This document shows, piece by piece, positions 34,602 through 42,684 of a stretch of 64,000 nt of DNA. Source of the stretch: Caldiserica bacterium UBA4770. Lineage in GTDB: Bacteria; Caldisericota; Caldisericia; Caldisericales; Caldisericaceae. The stretch lies in contig DHHO01000012.1 in NCBI GenBank assembly GCA_002403335.1, positions 1 to 64,000 on the forward strand. Direction: 5' to 3'. The notes under the pieces are model-generated. The model was not told the origin of the DNA, made no database searches, and saw nothing but the letters and a program-made list of their open reading frames with translations. A program made the position numbers and the translations under genes. The first letter of the stretch is position 1. Each line of letters starts with the position of its first letter.

Positions 34602-35906
34602 TTAAATACCAATACCCTTACCGAATGGGTCGCTCCATTTTTCAAGTGCAATCGCAAGCTCCCTGTAGGTATTCTTTGCTTCGCTTAACGGAATGCCCTT
34701 CATTGTCGCTTCTATTGCCTGCCTGAATGCTTTGGCTCCTGCAATGGGCCCCTCGGGGTGAGCATGAATACCACCCCCCGAACCTATAACAATATCCTTT
34801 CCAAGATCCTTAATAGTGCTGGGTACCATTGAGGGAGTAATCCCACCAGAAGGCATTGGAAATACAGGCTTTATATGATAGAATGAAAATCTCAAATTAT
34901 TTGCGTTATTGATAAATTTTTCTTTAAGTACAGATGCCTTACCATAAGGAGCAGGGATTACCACAATATCAGCCCCAGCAAGTCTGGGAAGCTTTCCAAG
35001 AAGAAGATGTGAGCTTACTCCATGATAAGGGGACATATACATTGCCCCTGTGACATCCATATGCCCCAGGATGGGTACATTGATGTCAGGATCCTCTGCA
35101 AGTGCCCGCATCACGGTAAAACCGACTGCAAGGTAATTTACCATAAGTGCATTTGCGCCATTTTCGATTGCTCTCTTTGCATTTTCAAAAATCTTTGGGA
35201 CTTCATCTGTAATATTCACAGTATAAAGCGTATGCTCTCCCTTCTGCTCATATACCTCCTTTTCGATCTCCATATATCTTTTTACCCTGTCTGCAACTCT
35301 ATTAAATGGGGCATCTGCAATGAGCTCGTCGTCTTTAATGATATCACATCCCCCGAGAGCCGCTGCTCTGAATAACTCTGCACCAACCTCAACAGGGTAT
35401 CCTGTACAGGGCTTTATCATATTATTAAGAAGAGGCCTATCGTAAACATTAAGGAGTTTTCTTATTCCTTCTATTCCAAACTTTGGCCCTTTAAACCCAT
35501 CCACATACTTTTTAGGAAATCTAAGGTCAAGAAGCTTTATCCTCCCACCCATTGAAATATTTCCTACAACTGTTGTTAAAAGCATCGGTATTTGCCTATC
35601 AATATTTATCTCTGGGTAGGCAACTTGAATGATATAATTTCTGTTTTCCACCTCCCTTGGGACCTCGAACTCAAAATCAGGTGCCTCGTAAATACCTATG
35701 ACACGAGCAAGATGCTTACTTTTTACCTCAAGGGTCTCACCAGGAACGGGTACCCAAGTACCAGTGCTCTGCTCAACAGCAAGTGCAGGGGCAAGTTGAT
35801 AAACCGGGACTTCCTTTGGAAATGAGACAAAATAAGTTGCGATGATATAATCATCGAAGTCAATCCCATCCTGCAATGCGACGGGAAACATCAATTCTTC
35901 CTTCAT
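34602..35906 (-). CDS. RuBisCO-like protein (form IV)
   Basis: A 434-residue protein with the RuBisCO large-subunit fold. Counterparts of the metal centre are kept (K191, D193, E194 in IIKDDE, matching K201/D203/E204). E45, T50, W51 and N116 match E60, T65, W66 and N123; K165 matches K175; H282 matches H294; K323 matches K334; S353-G354-G355 and the GGG at 376-378 match the P1-phosphate loops. Three key residues differ: K177 is C167, R295 is M283, and H327 is replaced by a Val or Ile in DIVVI. A CO2-fixing RuBisCO is therefore unlikely. Known form IV proteins are enolases, isomerases or decarboxylases of methylthioribulose or apionate catabolism. The start overlaps the kinase stop by 4 bases. 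Confidence 0.85.
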   Translation of the reverse strand: MKEELMFPVALQDGIDFDDYIIATYFVSFPKEVPVYQLAPALAVEQSTGTWVPVPGETLEVKSKHLARVIGIYEAPDFEFEVPREVENRNYIIQVAYPEINIDRQIPMLLTTVVGNISMGGRIKLLDLRFPKKYVDGFKGPKFGIEGIRKLLNVYDRPLLNNMIKPCTGYPVEVGAELFRAAALGGCDIIKDDELIADAPFNRVADRVKRYMEIEKEVYEQKGEHTLYTVNITDEVPKIFENAKRAIENGANALMVNYLAVGFTVMRALAEDPDINVPILGHMDVTGAMYMSPYHGVSSHLLLGKLPRLAGADIVVIPAPYGKASVLKEKFINNANNLRFSFYHIKPVFPMPSGGITPSMVPSTIKDLGKDIVIGSGGGIHAHPEGPIAGAKAFRQAIEATMKGIPLSEAKNTYRELAIALEKWSDPFGKGIGI

Positions 35907-37432
35907 GTTATTCTCCTTTCCTTATTTATTTCATGACAGATATTTTTTGTGTTCTTGTAGATACTTTTATAATTCCTGTACATAAAATTATAAACTTCTC
36001 TGTTTTGAGGAGAAGATGTAAATTGATTCTTAACCTTTATCACACTTTTAATCTCAGAAAAATCCCTGTAAACACCCAACCCAATTAATGCACAGAATGC
36101 AGCTCCAACTGCCCCCCTCTCCTGAGGAGATTCAACAGTTTCCACATTACGACCCGTTACATCAGCGAGTATCTGCATCCATACGTCTCCCCTTGCACCA
36201 CCTCCTAAAACTTTCAGAGTTTTTAAAGGAAAACCAAAGTCTTTTTCAACAATTTCTATGATCCACCTCAGGTTGTAACAAACGCCTTCATAGACTGCCC
36301 TGAGAAGGTGCTCTCTCCTGTGACTTGCCGTAATATTAAAGAAAGAGGAACGCACCAAACAATCATTCACAGGAGCTCTTTCTCCATACATCCAGGGTGT
36401 AAAGAGGATTCCATCAGAACCAGCTGGAATTCTTTCAACGTCTTCATCCATCAGTGCGTACACATTTGCGATAGTTGCATCTGCACTTTCGCTTCTATAA
36501 AACTCATCCTTAATCCATTTAAGACAGTAACCTGCAGTTTCGGTTTCTGCAAATAGAAGTGGATGCTCAGGATCAACTGAATGAATAACAACAACACCAT
36601 GCTTACCAGTATAAGCCTTGCCTGTCGTAACAGCCACCCACCCTGAAGTACCAAGATATATGTGACCCTCTCCATCAAGGACAGCTCCAACTCCAACTGC
36701 AGCACAAGGAGCATCGCCCCCTCCAGGAAATACTGGCGTCCCCTCTAAAAGACCAAGTTCCACTGCAGCCTCTCTGGTAAGATAGCCTGCAGGCTGTATA
36801 GATTTCCCGATTGGAGGTAGTTTACCAGGGTCAATGCCAGCAAACTTAAATAGCCACTTCATCCATTCCTTTTTCTTGATATCGATACCGAATGCAGACG
36901 CACAGCTTAATTCCATCACCACATTACCAGTCGCCTTGAGCAGAAGATAGCCATTAGTATCAACAAAGGTTTCCATATTTTCATATGTTTCAGGTTCCTT
37001 TTCCTTAAGCCACATCAATTTTGGGAGACCATCCTTCCCCGTCAGAGCTGCCCCACTAAGTGCAGCAAATAACCTTTCACTAACAAATTTTCTCATAAGC
37101 TTTGCTGCCTGTTCTGTTGCTCGTGCATCAAGCCAGATAATTGCATTCCTCAATGGCTTTCCACCTTTAATGGGAACTATACCCAGTAATTGTGTTGAAA
37201 ATGTAATTGCCCTGATACTCTCTGGCTTTAAGGCTTTTTCTTCAATAAGTGCCCTTGTTGTTTTGCAAACAGCATTCCACCAATCCTCAGGATTCTGTTC
37301 AGCAAAGTTTGCTTCCCGATAATAAACCTCATACGGCTCTATAAAAGAGCCACAAACATGACCCTCAAAATCGACAAGCACCGCCTTGTCAGAAGATGTC
37401 CCCACATCATGAGCAATTATAAAATCTGCCAA
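35903..37432 (-). CDS. FGGY-family carbohydrate kinase
   Basis: A 509-residue sugar kinase of the xylulokinase/ribulokinase family. The N-terminal ATPase motif IAHDVGTSSDKAVLVD is at residues 5-20. NFAEQNPEDWW near 42, IWLDARATEQ near 124 and GLPKLMWLKEKEPETYE near 164 are family blocks. The C-terminal signature KVLGGGARGDVWMQILADVTGRNVETVE is near 430. The substrate cannot be read from sequence. The start is a TTG with AAGGAGGT before it, and a TATAAT box lies about 25 bases upstream. It is the first gene of the three-gene operon with a RuBisCO-like protein, so its phosphorylated product is probably that protein's substrate or precursor. Confidence 0.9.
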   Translation of the reverse strand: MADFIIAHDVGTSSDKAVLVDFEGHVCGSFIEPYEVYYREANFAEQNPEDWWNAVCKTTRALIEEKALKPESIRAITFSTQLLGIVPIKGGKPLRNAIIWLDARATEQAAKLMRKFVSERLFAALSGAALTGKDGLPKLMWLKEKEPETYENMETFVDTNGYLLLKATGNVVMELSCASAFGIDIKKKEWMKWLFKFAGIDPGKLPPIGKSIQPAGYLTREAAVELGLLEGTPVFPGGGDAPCAAVGVGAVLDGEGHIYLGTSGWVAVTTGKAYTGKHGVVVIHSVDPEHPLLFAETETAGYCLKWIKDEFYRSESADATIANVYALMDEDVERIPAGSDGILFTPWMYGERAPVNDCLVRSSFFNITASHRREHLLRAVYEGVCYNLRWIIEIVEKDFGFPLKTLKVLGGGARGDVWMQILADVTGRNVETVESPQERGAVGAAFCALIGLGVYRDFSEIKSVIKVKNQFTSSPQNREVYNFMYRNYKSIYKNTKNICHEINKERRIT

Positions 37433-37548
37433 TCGTACCTCCTTCGTAACTATTATACCACACTACAATTAATATAATGGTCTTCCCCTAAAAAAATAAA
37501 AATATCGTACAGAATAGGAAATTATTGAGAGACTCTTAATTTAGTAGT

Positions 37549-38000
37549 TATTGCGCACTTCTTTCCTTTTTCTTGTCATTGCGCACTCCTTTCCTTGACG
37601 AAGTCAAGCGGGAGCGTTTTTTGCGACCGAAGCAATCTCGTCTTTCTATTTTTTCTTGTCATTGCGCAATCCTTTCCTTTTTCTTGTCATTGCGAAACCG
37701 TGTCTTTTACGGTTGAAGCAATCTCGTCTTTAATGTCTTTTGGGTGGAGTATCGAGGAGGGTCCTTTTCACCTCCTCGATTGGAAAAGGCGAGACTGCTT
37801 CGTCACTCCACTTCGTTTCGTTCCTCGCAGTGACAAAAAGGGCCGTCATTGCGCACTCCTTTCCTTTTTCGTGTCATTGCGAGGGAGCGCATTTGTTTTT
37901 TGCGACCGTGGCAATCTCGTAGTAATCTTTTCGGGTGGAGCTTCGAGGAGGGTCCTTCTCACCTCCTCGATTGGTAAAGGCGATTGCTTTATTTCGAAGA
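37549..38000 (+). repeat. Cluster of REP-like hairpin repeats
   Basis: Tandem, imperfect modules lie between the kinase operon and the flippase-like gene. Hairpin type A starts ATTGCG and ends GCAATCTCG, with variable arms (for example AACCGT/ACGGTT around 37700). Type B is GAGGAGG...CCTCCTC after GGGTGGAG (two copies, about 37741 and 37931). Type C is CTTGAC-GAA-GTCAAG (about 37592). The same three modules recur at 41.5-41.7 kb. No gene is supported here: the open frames across it are repeat-encoded and unlike any protein I know. Confidence 0.75.
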
Positions 38001-38143
38001 GGTGGACAAACCCCCCTCGCTAAAACGGCTTGGGGTGACATGCCTACCAGAGAAAGAAAGTCTCGCAAAAAAAACACCTTACGATAGGATACCAATCGAA
38101 TGCCCTGAAAATGTCAAAGGCAAAGAAAAGCCTTAAAAAGCCT

Positions 38144-39172
38144 CTATGAGACAGCTGTCCTTATCCTTTCCTCGCGGAGGAGCTTATAGAAAAATATCAC
38201 CCCCACGATTGTGGGAATATAAAATGAGACAATCCTATATAAAAACGTAAGCTGAGCAATGGAGCCAGGGGCAAATGGATACATCATCCCCGCATAGGCT
38301 CCCTCTACTAAACCAATCCCTCCTGGGGTAAAACCAACGCTCATAACAAAGCTCACAGCAATGTGAGCAAGCATTGCTTCCCTGAGGGGAAACCCCACGT
38401 TTATCGTCATAAGAGACAATGGCGTCAAAAAGACAGAGAGAAGCTGCGTAAGAAGCGCTACAAGAATAGTAAAGGCAATGAAGAGCTTATTCTGAGAGAA
38501 GAAAAGCCTCAGGCTTTCCGAAAACTCATTTATACCCTTTTCAAGCTTCACCGGGTCCGCGGGCCTTCTTACAAATACCTTGAAAAATAAATTGATTGCA
38601 CCCTTAGCCTTGTTTGGATACCTCATAAAGAACAATGCAACAAATGAAAGAACAAGTACAAAACTTGCAAGTACATATATAAAACCACTTCGAATTCCTG
38701 AAATAAATGCATGAGGCGTAAGTACAAGGATAAGAGAAAATGTCACTGTAACAAATAGGGAAAGGATAAGATATATAACGCTGATAGCCATTGACCTTCC
38801 AATAGTCTGCGCAAATTTCATCAGAAAATAAACCTGTGTTGCAATTCCTCCCGAATAAAATGGAGTTATATTTGAGGCAAACACCGATGCCATAGAAATC
38901 TCAAAGGCCTTTGAGAAAGAAATATTACCCTTCGCAGACCTCACAACAAGAAAGAACCTCAGAGCATTCAGAAGCCAGATAACAAACATTGTTACAGCAA
39001 GGAAAAAAAGATTCTTACCATTAATCTTCCCTATAAGACCTCTCAGATCGGTCTCCCGGAATACAAAATAGATAACAATTATAAGGGTTGGTATAAGAAA
39101 GAGGAGCATTTGAGAAAATCTGTATTCGAAATTCTCAATGCCCCCCTTCTGTCCTGTAATTTTACGGTTCAA
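38144..39172 (-). CDS. Lysylphosphatidylglycerol synthase-TM/UPF0104 family membrane protein
   Basis: A 342-residue polytopic protein with about eight helices. The opening MLLFLIPTLIIVIYFVFRETD, the AFEISMASVFASNITPFYSGGIATQVYFL block near 86-115 and the SVGFTPGGIGLVEGAYAGMM block near 287-306 are hallmarks of the UPF0104/LPG-synthase membrane domain (flippase-like). The soluble aminoacyltransferase half of MprF is absent. It may move a lipid or lipid-linked substrate across the membrane. It overlaps the upstream radical SAM gene by 11 bases, so a joint role in modifying a membrane lipid is plausible but unproven. Confidence 0.85.
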   Translation of the reverse strand: MNRKITGQKGGIENFEYRFSQMLLFLIPTLIIVIYFVFRETDLRGLIGKINGKNLFFLAVTMFVIWLLNALRFFLVVRSAKGNISFSKAFEISMASVFASNITPFYSGGIATQVYFLMKFAQTIGRSMAISVIYLILSLFVTVTFSLILVLTPHAFISGIRSGFIYVLASFVLVLSFVALFFMRYPNKAKGAINLFFKVFVRRPADPVKLEKGINEFSESLRLFFSQNKLFIAFTILVALLTQLLSVFLTPLSLMTINVGFPLREAMLAHIAVSFVMSVGFTPGGIGLVEGAYAGMMYPFAPGSIAQLTFLYRIVSFYIPTIVGVIFFYKLLREERIRTAVS

Positions 39173-40622
39173 CGTCTTTACTTACGTAAAATTGCTCTAA
39201 ACTACCACCGCTCTCAGCAAGGATCTTTTCTTTCTTTTCCTTGTACTCTTTTATCCTTTTTGAAATCTCAGGGAAATTTTTCTCAAAGACAGGCCTCGAA
39301 ACCTCTTCCCACTCAGCAGATAGTTTATCAAGGTATTGACCAACCTCCCCGCCCATATTTTCAAGAGTACCATCTGTGCTTCTTACACCAGGTAGTGCAC
39401 CGATTTTTCTGAACATGTCTGGATTATCCACAAGTAAACACGGTCTCAGTAGATTATCCGAATAAGGCTGAATTTTCTGAATCTCCGTAAAGAATGGTAG
39501 CCTTAGTGTCTCTTTTAGAGACATATCCTTTATGTTTCCCTGGGATAGATGTATAAACGCACAGGGTTCTATGCCACCATCTGCCGTAATGTGGATATAC
39601 CTTCGAGCTCCCGCAAGGCATCCACCCGTATATGCCCCATCGTTCCAGAAATCTACAGCAAAGAGCGGCTTTGTGGTACGAATCTCATTAATTCTGCGAT
39701 AGGAGTATAGCCTCTGCTCAGGCGTTAGCATCATACTTACATCAGGATCTCTCCCTGTAGGTATATACTGGAAGTACCACGCAATCTTAGCACCTTTATC
39801 TATCATAAAGTCAACAAATTCATCACTAAGCACTTCTTCAATATTAGAGCGAGTTTCGGTGACAGAATATCCATAAGGAACCCCGACTTTTTTAAGATTC
39901 TCCATTGCTTTTAATGCTTTATCCCAGGCACCTACTCCTCTTCTTTCATCAGTCTTTTCCTTAAAGCCCTCTATGCTAAAACAGCAAATTACATTTGCCA
40001 CTTTCGCAAGCCTATCGGCATAATTCTCATCGATAAGGGAGCCATTTGTATACATAAGAAATGCCATATCATTATGTTTTTCAAAAATATCGAAAAGCTT
40101 CGGATATACTGTTGGCTCTCCTCCAGATACAACAATAAAGTAGATACCAAGTTCCTTTGCCTCATTAAGTACTCTGTCGAATGTTTCGAACGGAAGCTCT
40201 GCAGGTGTATATGAACCTGCCCAGCACCCTTTACAGCGATAGTTACACTTCTCAGTCGGATCTATGAGTAAGAAATAGGGAACATTTACTCCCTCTTTCT
40301 TTGTGATCTCTCTCTGAATTGGCACACCAGCCCATCCACTATTTACGGCGAAATTCCGTCCAAGCTTATGCAGGACTTCTGGATCAGTTTCCTTAAGAAG
40401 ATTTATCATCAACTTTTTAGCGGGAAGGTCTTTTTCTGCAATAGATTTTATGCCCTTAATCTGCTCTTTAAAAACGGGAAGAAAGGAAAAAGTGTTGCCG
40501 ACTCTGTATATTGTGTTGAGCGCTTTGTTCAACCTTTTTTCAGGGTCAGCCTGCAGGTAAGAAATGAGTCCGTCAAGGGTTTTTGTGATAGCACTCCTTT
40601 TCACGTTGTATCCAATACTCAT
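39162..40622 (-). CDS. Radical SAM protein with SPASM-like C-terminal cysteines
   Basis: A 486-residue enzyme. A helical N-terminal region (1-110) precedes the radical SAM barrel, whose cluster motif is CNYRCKGC (C126, C130, C133). YFIVVSGGEPTVYPKLF near 180 is the SAM-binding GGE motif. The C-terminal part has GGCLAGARRYIHITADGGIEPCAFIHLS and later LLRPCLLVDNPD, a pattern of auxiliary-cluster cysteines. I cannot assign the substrate; similar proteins modify peptides or lipid precursors. It stands between a regulator gene and a flippase-like gene and overlaps the latter, so all three form one operon. AAGGAGGTG precedes the ATG. Confidence 0.83.
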   Translation of the reverse strand: MSIGYNVKRSAITKTLDGLISYLQADPEKRLNKALNTIYRVGNTFSFLPVFKEQIKGIKSIAEKDLPAKKLMINLLKETDPEVLHKLGRNFAVNSGWAGVPIQREITKKEGVNVPYFLLIDPTEKCNYRCKGCWAGSYTPAELPFETFDRVLNEAKELGIYFIVVSGGEPTVYPKLFDIFEKHNDMAFLMYTNGSLIDENYADRLAKVANVICCFSIEGFKEKTDERRGVGAWDKALKAMENLKKVGVPYGYSVTETRSNIEEVLSDEFVDFMIDKGAKIAWYFQYIPTGRDPDVSMMLTPEQRLYSYRRINEIRTTKPLFAVDFWNDGAYTGGCLAGARRYIHITADGGIEPCAFIHLSQGNIKDMSLKETLRLPFFTEIQKIQPYSDNLLRPCLLVDNPDMFRKIGALPGVRSTDGTLENMGGEVGQYLDKLSAEWEEVSRPVFEKNFPEISKRIKEYKEKKEKILAESGGSLEQFYVSKDVEP

Positions 40623-40634
40623 AAATGCACCTCC

Positions 40635-41354
40635 TTAAACAATTGCTTGTAAATAAGTTATTACTCTTTTCTGGGTACGTGGAGAAACAAGCCCCAGATT
40701 CTCTTTAAACTGTCTCTCAATGATCTTAAAATTATCAAGCACAGGCTTCTCAACACGGTATTTCAAAAGATTCTCTTCTTTCTCAACAATTGAAACCATC
40801 AATTCCAGAAGGAACATAAGAATCACATCCGGAGAAATACCAGAAGAAAGAATATTCCTGAGATTAATCATTGATTCGGTGTCAATCCTAAAAACTTTTG
40901 CAAAAACAATAAAAAGACTCACTGTATAAAGCACAATAAGAAGAGGATTCTTTTCCTGCTTGACTTTACCTGCGACAAAATTTATTGCCTTGGAAATCCC
41001 GCCTTCCTCAATTTTAGAAAGCTGCTCATTCATAAATCCTTTAATTGAAACCAAGCCACTATTCCTGTCACCTTCAATAATGTCCCCAAGGGAAAAGTCC
41101 TTTGGCACATACCTTACCTCAGAGCGTCCTGGACCGGAGCCAAGTTTGTACTCGATATCAAGAAAGCCTTTCCTGTAAATCTCCTGTATGATATCATAGG
41201 CAGTCCACTTACTTACCCCGAGGTTCTCTGCGACCTCTTTGTAAGAAATGGGAACCCCCTTTTCATTGTAAATATGTACCAGGACTTCAAGAAACTGTGC
41301 CTGTCTTCTTGTAAGCCTTCTGTACCCTTCACCTGCATTTTTTTGTCCTTTCAT
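40635..41354 (-). CDS. Winged-helix transcriptional regulator of the radical SAM operon
   Basis: A 239-residue protein. The ATG at 41354 is chosen because GGAGG lies 6 bases before it. Residues 10-75 form a LexA/MarR-like winged helix: RRLTRRQAQFLEVLVHIYNEKGVPISYKEVAENLGVSKWTAYDIIQEIYRKGFL. The remaining 150 residues are helical, with a hydrophobic stretch (PLLIVLYTVSLFIVFAKVF) near 140 that could be a ligand pocket or membrane-associating helix. A consensus promoter and a palindrome upstream suggest that it controls its own operon. The effector is unknown. Confidence 0.75.
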   Translation of the reverse strand: MKGQKNAGEGYRRLTRRQAQFLEVLVHIYNEKGVPISYKEVAENLGVSKWTAYDIIQEIYRKGFLDIEYKLGSGPGRSEVRYVPKDFSLGDIIEGDRNSGLVSIKGFMNEQLSKIEEGGISKAINFVAGKVKQEKNPLLIVLYTVSLFIVFAKVFRIDTESMINLRNILSSGISPDVILMFLLELMVSIVEKEENLLKYRVEKPVLDNFKIIERQFKENLGLVSPRTQKRVITYLQAIV

Positions 41355-41392
41355 CCCTGACCTCCAATTTCCCAAAAAAACCAATTTTTTAT

Positions 41393-41421
41393 ATTATACC
41401 TAAAAAACAATGTTATGTCAA
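41393..41421 (-). promoter_or_regulatory. Consensus sigma-70 promoter
   Basis: On the minus strand TTGACA (41421-41416), a 17-base spacer and TATAAT (41398-41393) match the ideal housekeeping promoter exactly. It drives the regulator/radical SAM/flippase-like operon. Confidence 0.88.
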
Positions 41422-41424
41422 GAG

Positions 41425-41438
41425 TATATGCACATATA
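41425..41438. promoter_or_regulatory. Candidate operator palindrome
   Basis: TATATG-CA-CATATA is a perfect inverted repeat with a 2-base centre, placed 3 bases upstream of the -35 box. Its place beside a perfect promoter and before a regulator gene fits an autoregulatory site, but binding is inferred only. Confidence 0.4.
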
Positions 41439-41484
41439 AGCACCAAACAATTATCTTCTGGCTTACGAGAGGGCTTTTTATTTC

Positions 41485-41735
41485 GAGCTATTGCGCACTC
41501 CTTTTCCTGACAAAGTCAGGCGAAGGCACTTCTTTTGTTTTTTTCTTGTCATTGCGCACTTCTTTCCTTGACGAAGTCAAGCGAGAGCCGCTCTTTTTAT
41601 TTTTATTGTCATTGCGAGGCCGTGCATTTGTCTTTCACGGCCGTGGCAATCTCGTAGTAATCTTTTTGGGTGGAGTTTCGAGGAGGGTCCTCTCACCTCC
41701 TCGACTAAAAAGGAGATTACTTTTCCGAGGGCTTC
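41485..41735 (+). repeat. Second cluster of REP-like hairpin repeats
   Basis: The same modules as at 37.5-38.0 kb, in the same orientation. They include CCTGAC-AAA-GTCAGG (about 41507), CTTGAC-GAA-GTCAAG (about 41572), the ATTGCGAGGCCGTG...CACGGCCGTGGCAAT hairpin (about 41611-41650) and the GAGGAGG...CCTCCTC hairpin (about 41680-41703). The stems differ in sequence from the other copies but still pair. No gene is supported in 41440-41800. Confidence 0.75.
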
Positions 41736-41808
41736 CAATAATAGAAATGAAAACGGATAGGGTGTGGGAGGTAAGGCATACTCCTTTTTATAAATCTAAC
41801 AAAAACAC

Positions 41809-41814
41809 TATAAT
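41809..41814 (+). promoter_or_regulatory. -10 box of a leaderless rapZ transcript
   Basis: TATAAT is followed by 6 bases and the GTG start of rapZ, with no Shine-Dalgarno sequence. The -35 region is only T/A-rich. Confidence 0.55.
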
Positions 41815-41820
41815 AAAAAT

Positions 41821-42684
41821 GTGGAAGAGAAGATAAGTTTTGTGATTGTCACAGGTCTCAGCGGGGCAGGGAAAACAAAGACCATCGGTGTTATGGAGGA
41901 CCTCGGCTACTTTGCGATAGACAACCTTCCTCCAAATCTCATCTTTGATATCCTGAAGATTTCAGAAAAGACTGAGGGAAAGATTAACAAAATATGTGTC
42001 GTTATAGATGTAAGAAGCAGAGAATTCCTTCAGGACCTGCCAGCAGTTGTTGAGACCCTCAGGCATGATAAAAGAGTCTCTCTCAAGGTCTTATTTCTTG
42101 AGGCTTCCTACGAATCCCTTGTAAAAAGATTTTCTGAAACAAGGAGGAAGCATCCTATTGATGAAGGCGAACTCGAAGAGAAGATCAGAGAAGAAATGAA
42201 GATTCTTGAACCCATAAAAGAGATAGCGGATTTCATTATAGACACATCTGATTTTAAACTTGCAACTCTCAAACAGACAATTGTTTCCCTTCTTTCCTAC
42301 CCTGAAGAAAAGACAATGAAGATTTCTGTTGTTACATTTGGATACAAGTACGGTATTCCCATTTCTGCTGACCTTATAATGGATGTGAGGTTCATCCCCA
42401 ACCCATTCTATGATGAAAATATCTCAGATTTAAATGGGACAGATACTGAAGTAAAAGAATACGTAATGAAATTTGAGGAAACAAAGGAATTTCTGACAAG
42501 ATTAGAAGAACTGGTTTTATTCCTTATTCCCTTGTATATCAGAGAGGGGAAGTCTTACCTTACCATTGCACTCGGATGTACTGGTGGAAAGCACAGGTCA
42601 GTTGTCATTGGCGAAGTTCTCGCAGGGCTCCTCAATGAAAAAGGGTATTCTGTAAGCCTTGAGCACAGGGATCTGGAAAAATGA
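41821..42684 (+). CDS. rapZ: RapZ/YvcJ-family nucleotide-binding protein
   Basis: A 287-residue P-loop protein. In Enterobacteria RapZ is an adaptor that binds GlmZ RNA; in Gram-positives YvcJ hydrolyses nucleotides and has been linked to competence. Walker A is VTGLSGAGKTKTIGVMED near residue 9, and YFAIDNLPPNLI follows. The C-terminal domain has SVVTFGYKYGIP, DVRFIPNPF and ALGCTGGKHRSVVIGEVLA. The GTG start lacks a ribosome binding site and lies 6 bases after TATAAT, so it is probably leaderless. It overlaps yvcK by 4 bases, the conserved rapZ-yvcK-whiA order. Confidence 0.93.
   Translation: MEEKISFVIVTGLSGAGKTKTIGVMEDLGYFAIDNLPPNLIFDILKISEKTEGKINKICVVIDVRSREFLQDLPAVVETLRHDKRVSLKVLFLEASYESLVKRFSETRRKHPIDEGELEEKIREEMKILEPIKEIADFIIDTSDFKLATLKQTIVSLLSYPEEKTMKISVVTFGYKYGIPISADLIMDVRFIPNPFYDENISDLNGTDTEVKEYVMKFEETKEFLTRLEELVLFLIPLYIREGKSYLTIALGCTGGKHRSVVIGEVLAGLLNEKGYSVSLEHRDLEK

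Noticed and set aside
34602..35906. A CO2-fixing RuBisCO (form III)
   Set aside because: The residues equivalent to K177, R295 and H327 are changed, no phosphoribulokinase or AMP-pathway genes are nearby, and the neighbours are a sugar kinase and a dehydrogenase.
37549..38000. CRISPR array
   Set aside because: Repeats are of unequal length and spacing, have diverged stems, and there are no cas genes.
37595..38023. A 142-residue gene inside the repeat cluster
   Set aside because: Its sequence is made of hairpin repeats, repeats itself internally, and has no protein-like pattern.
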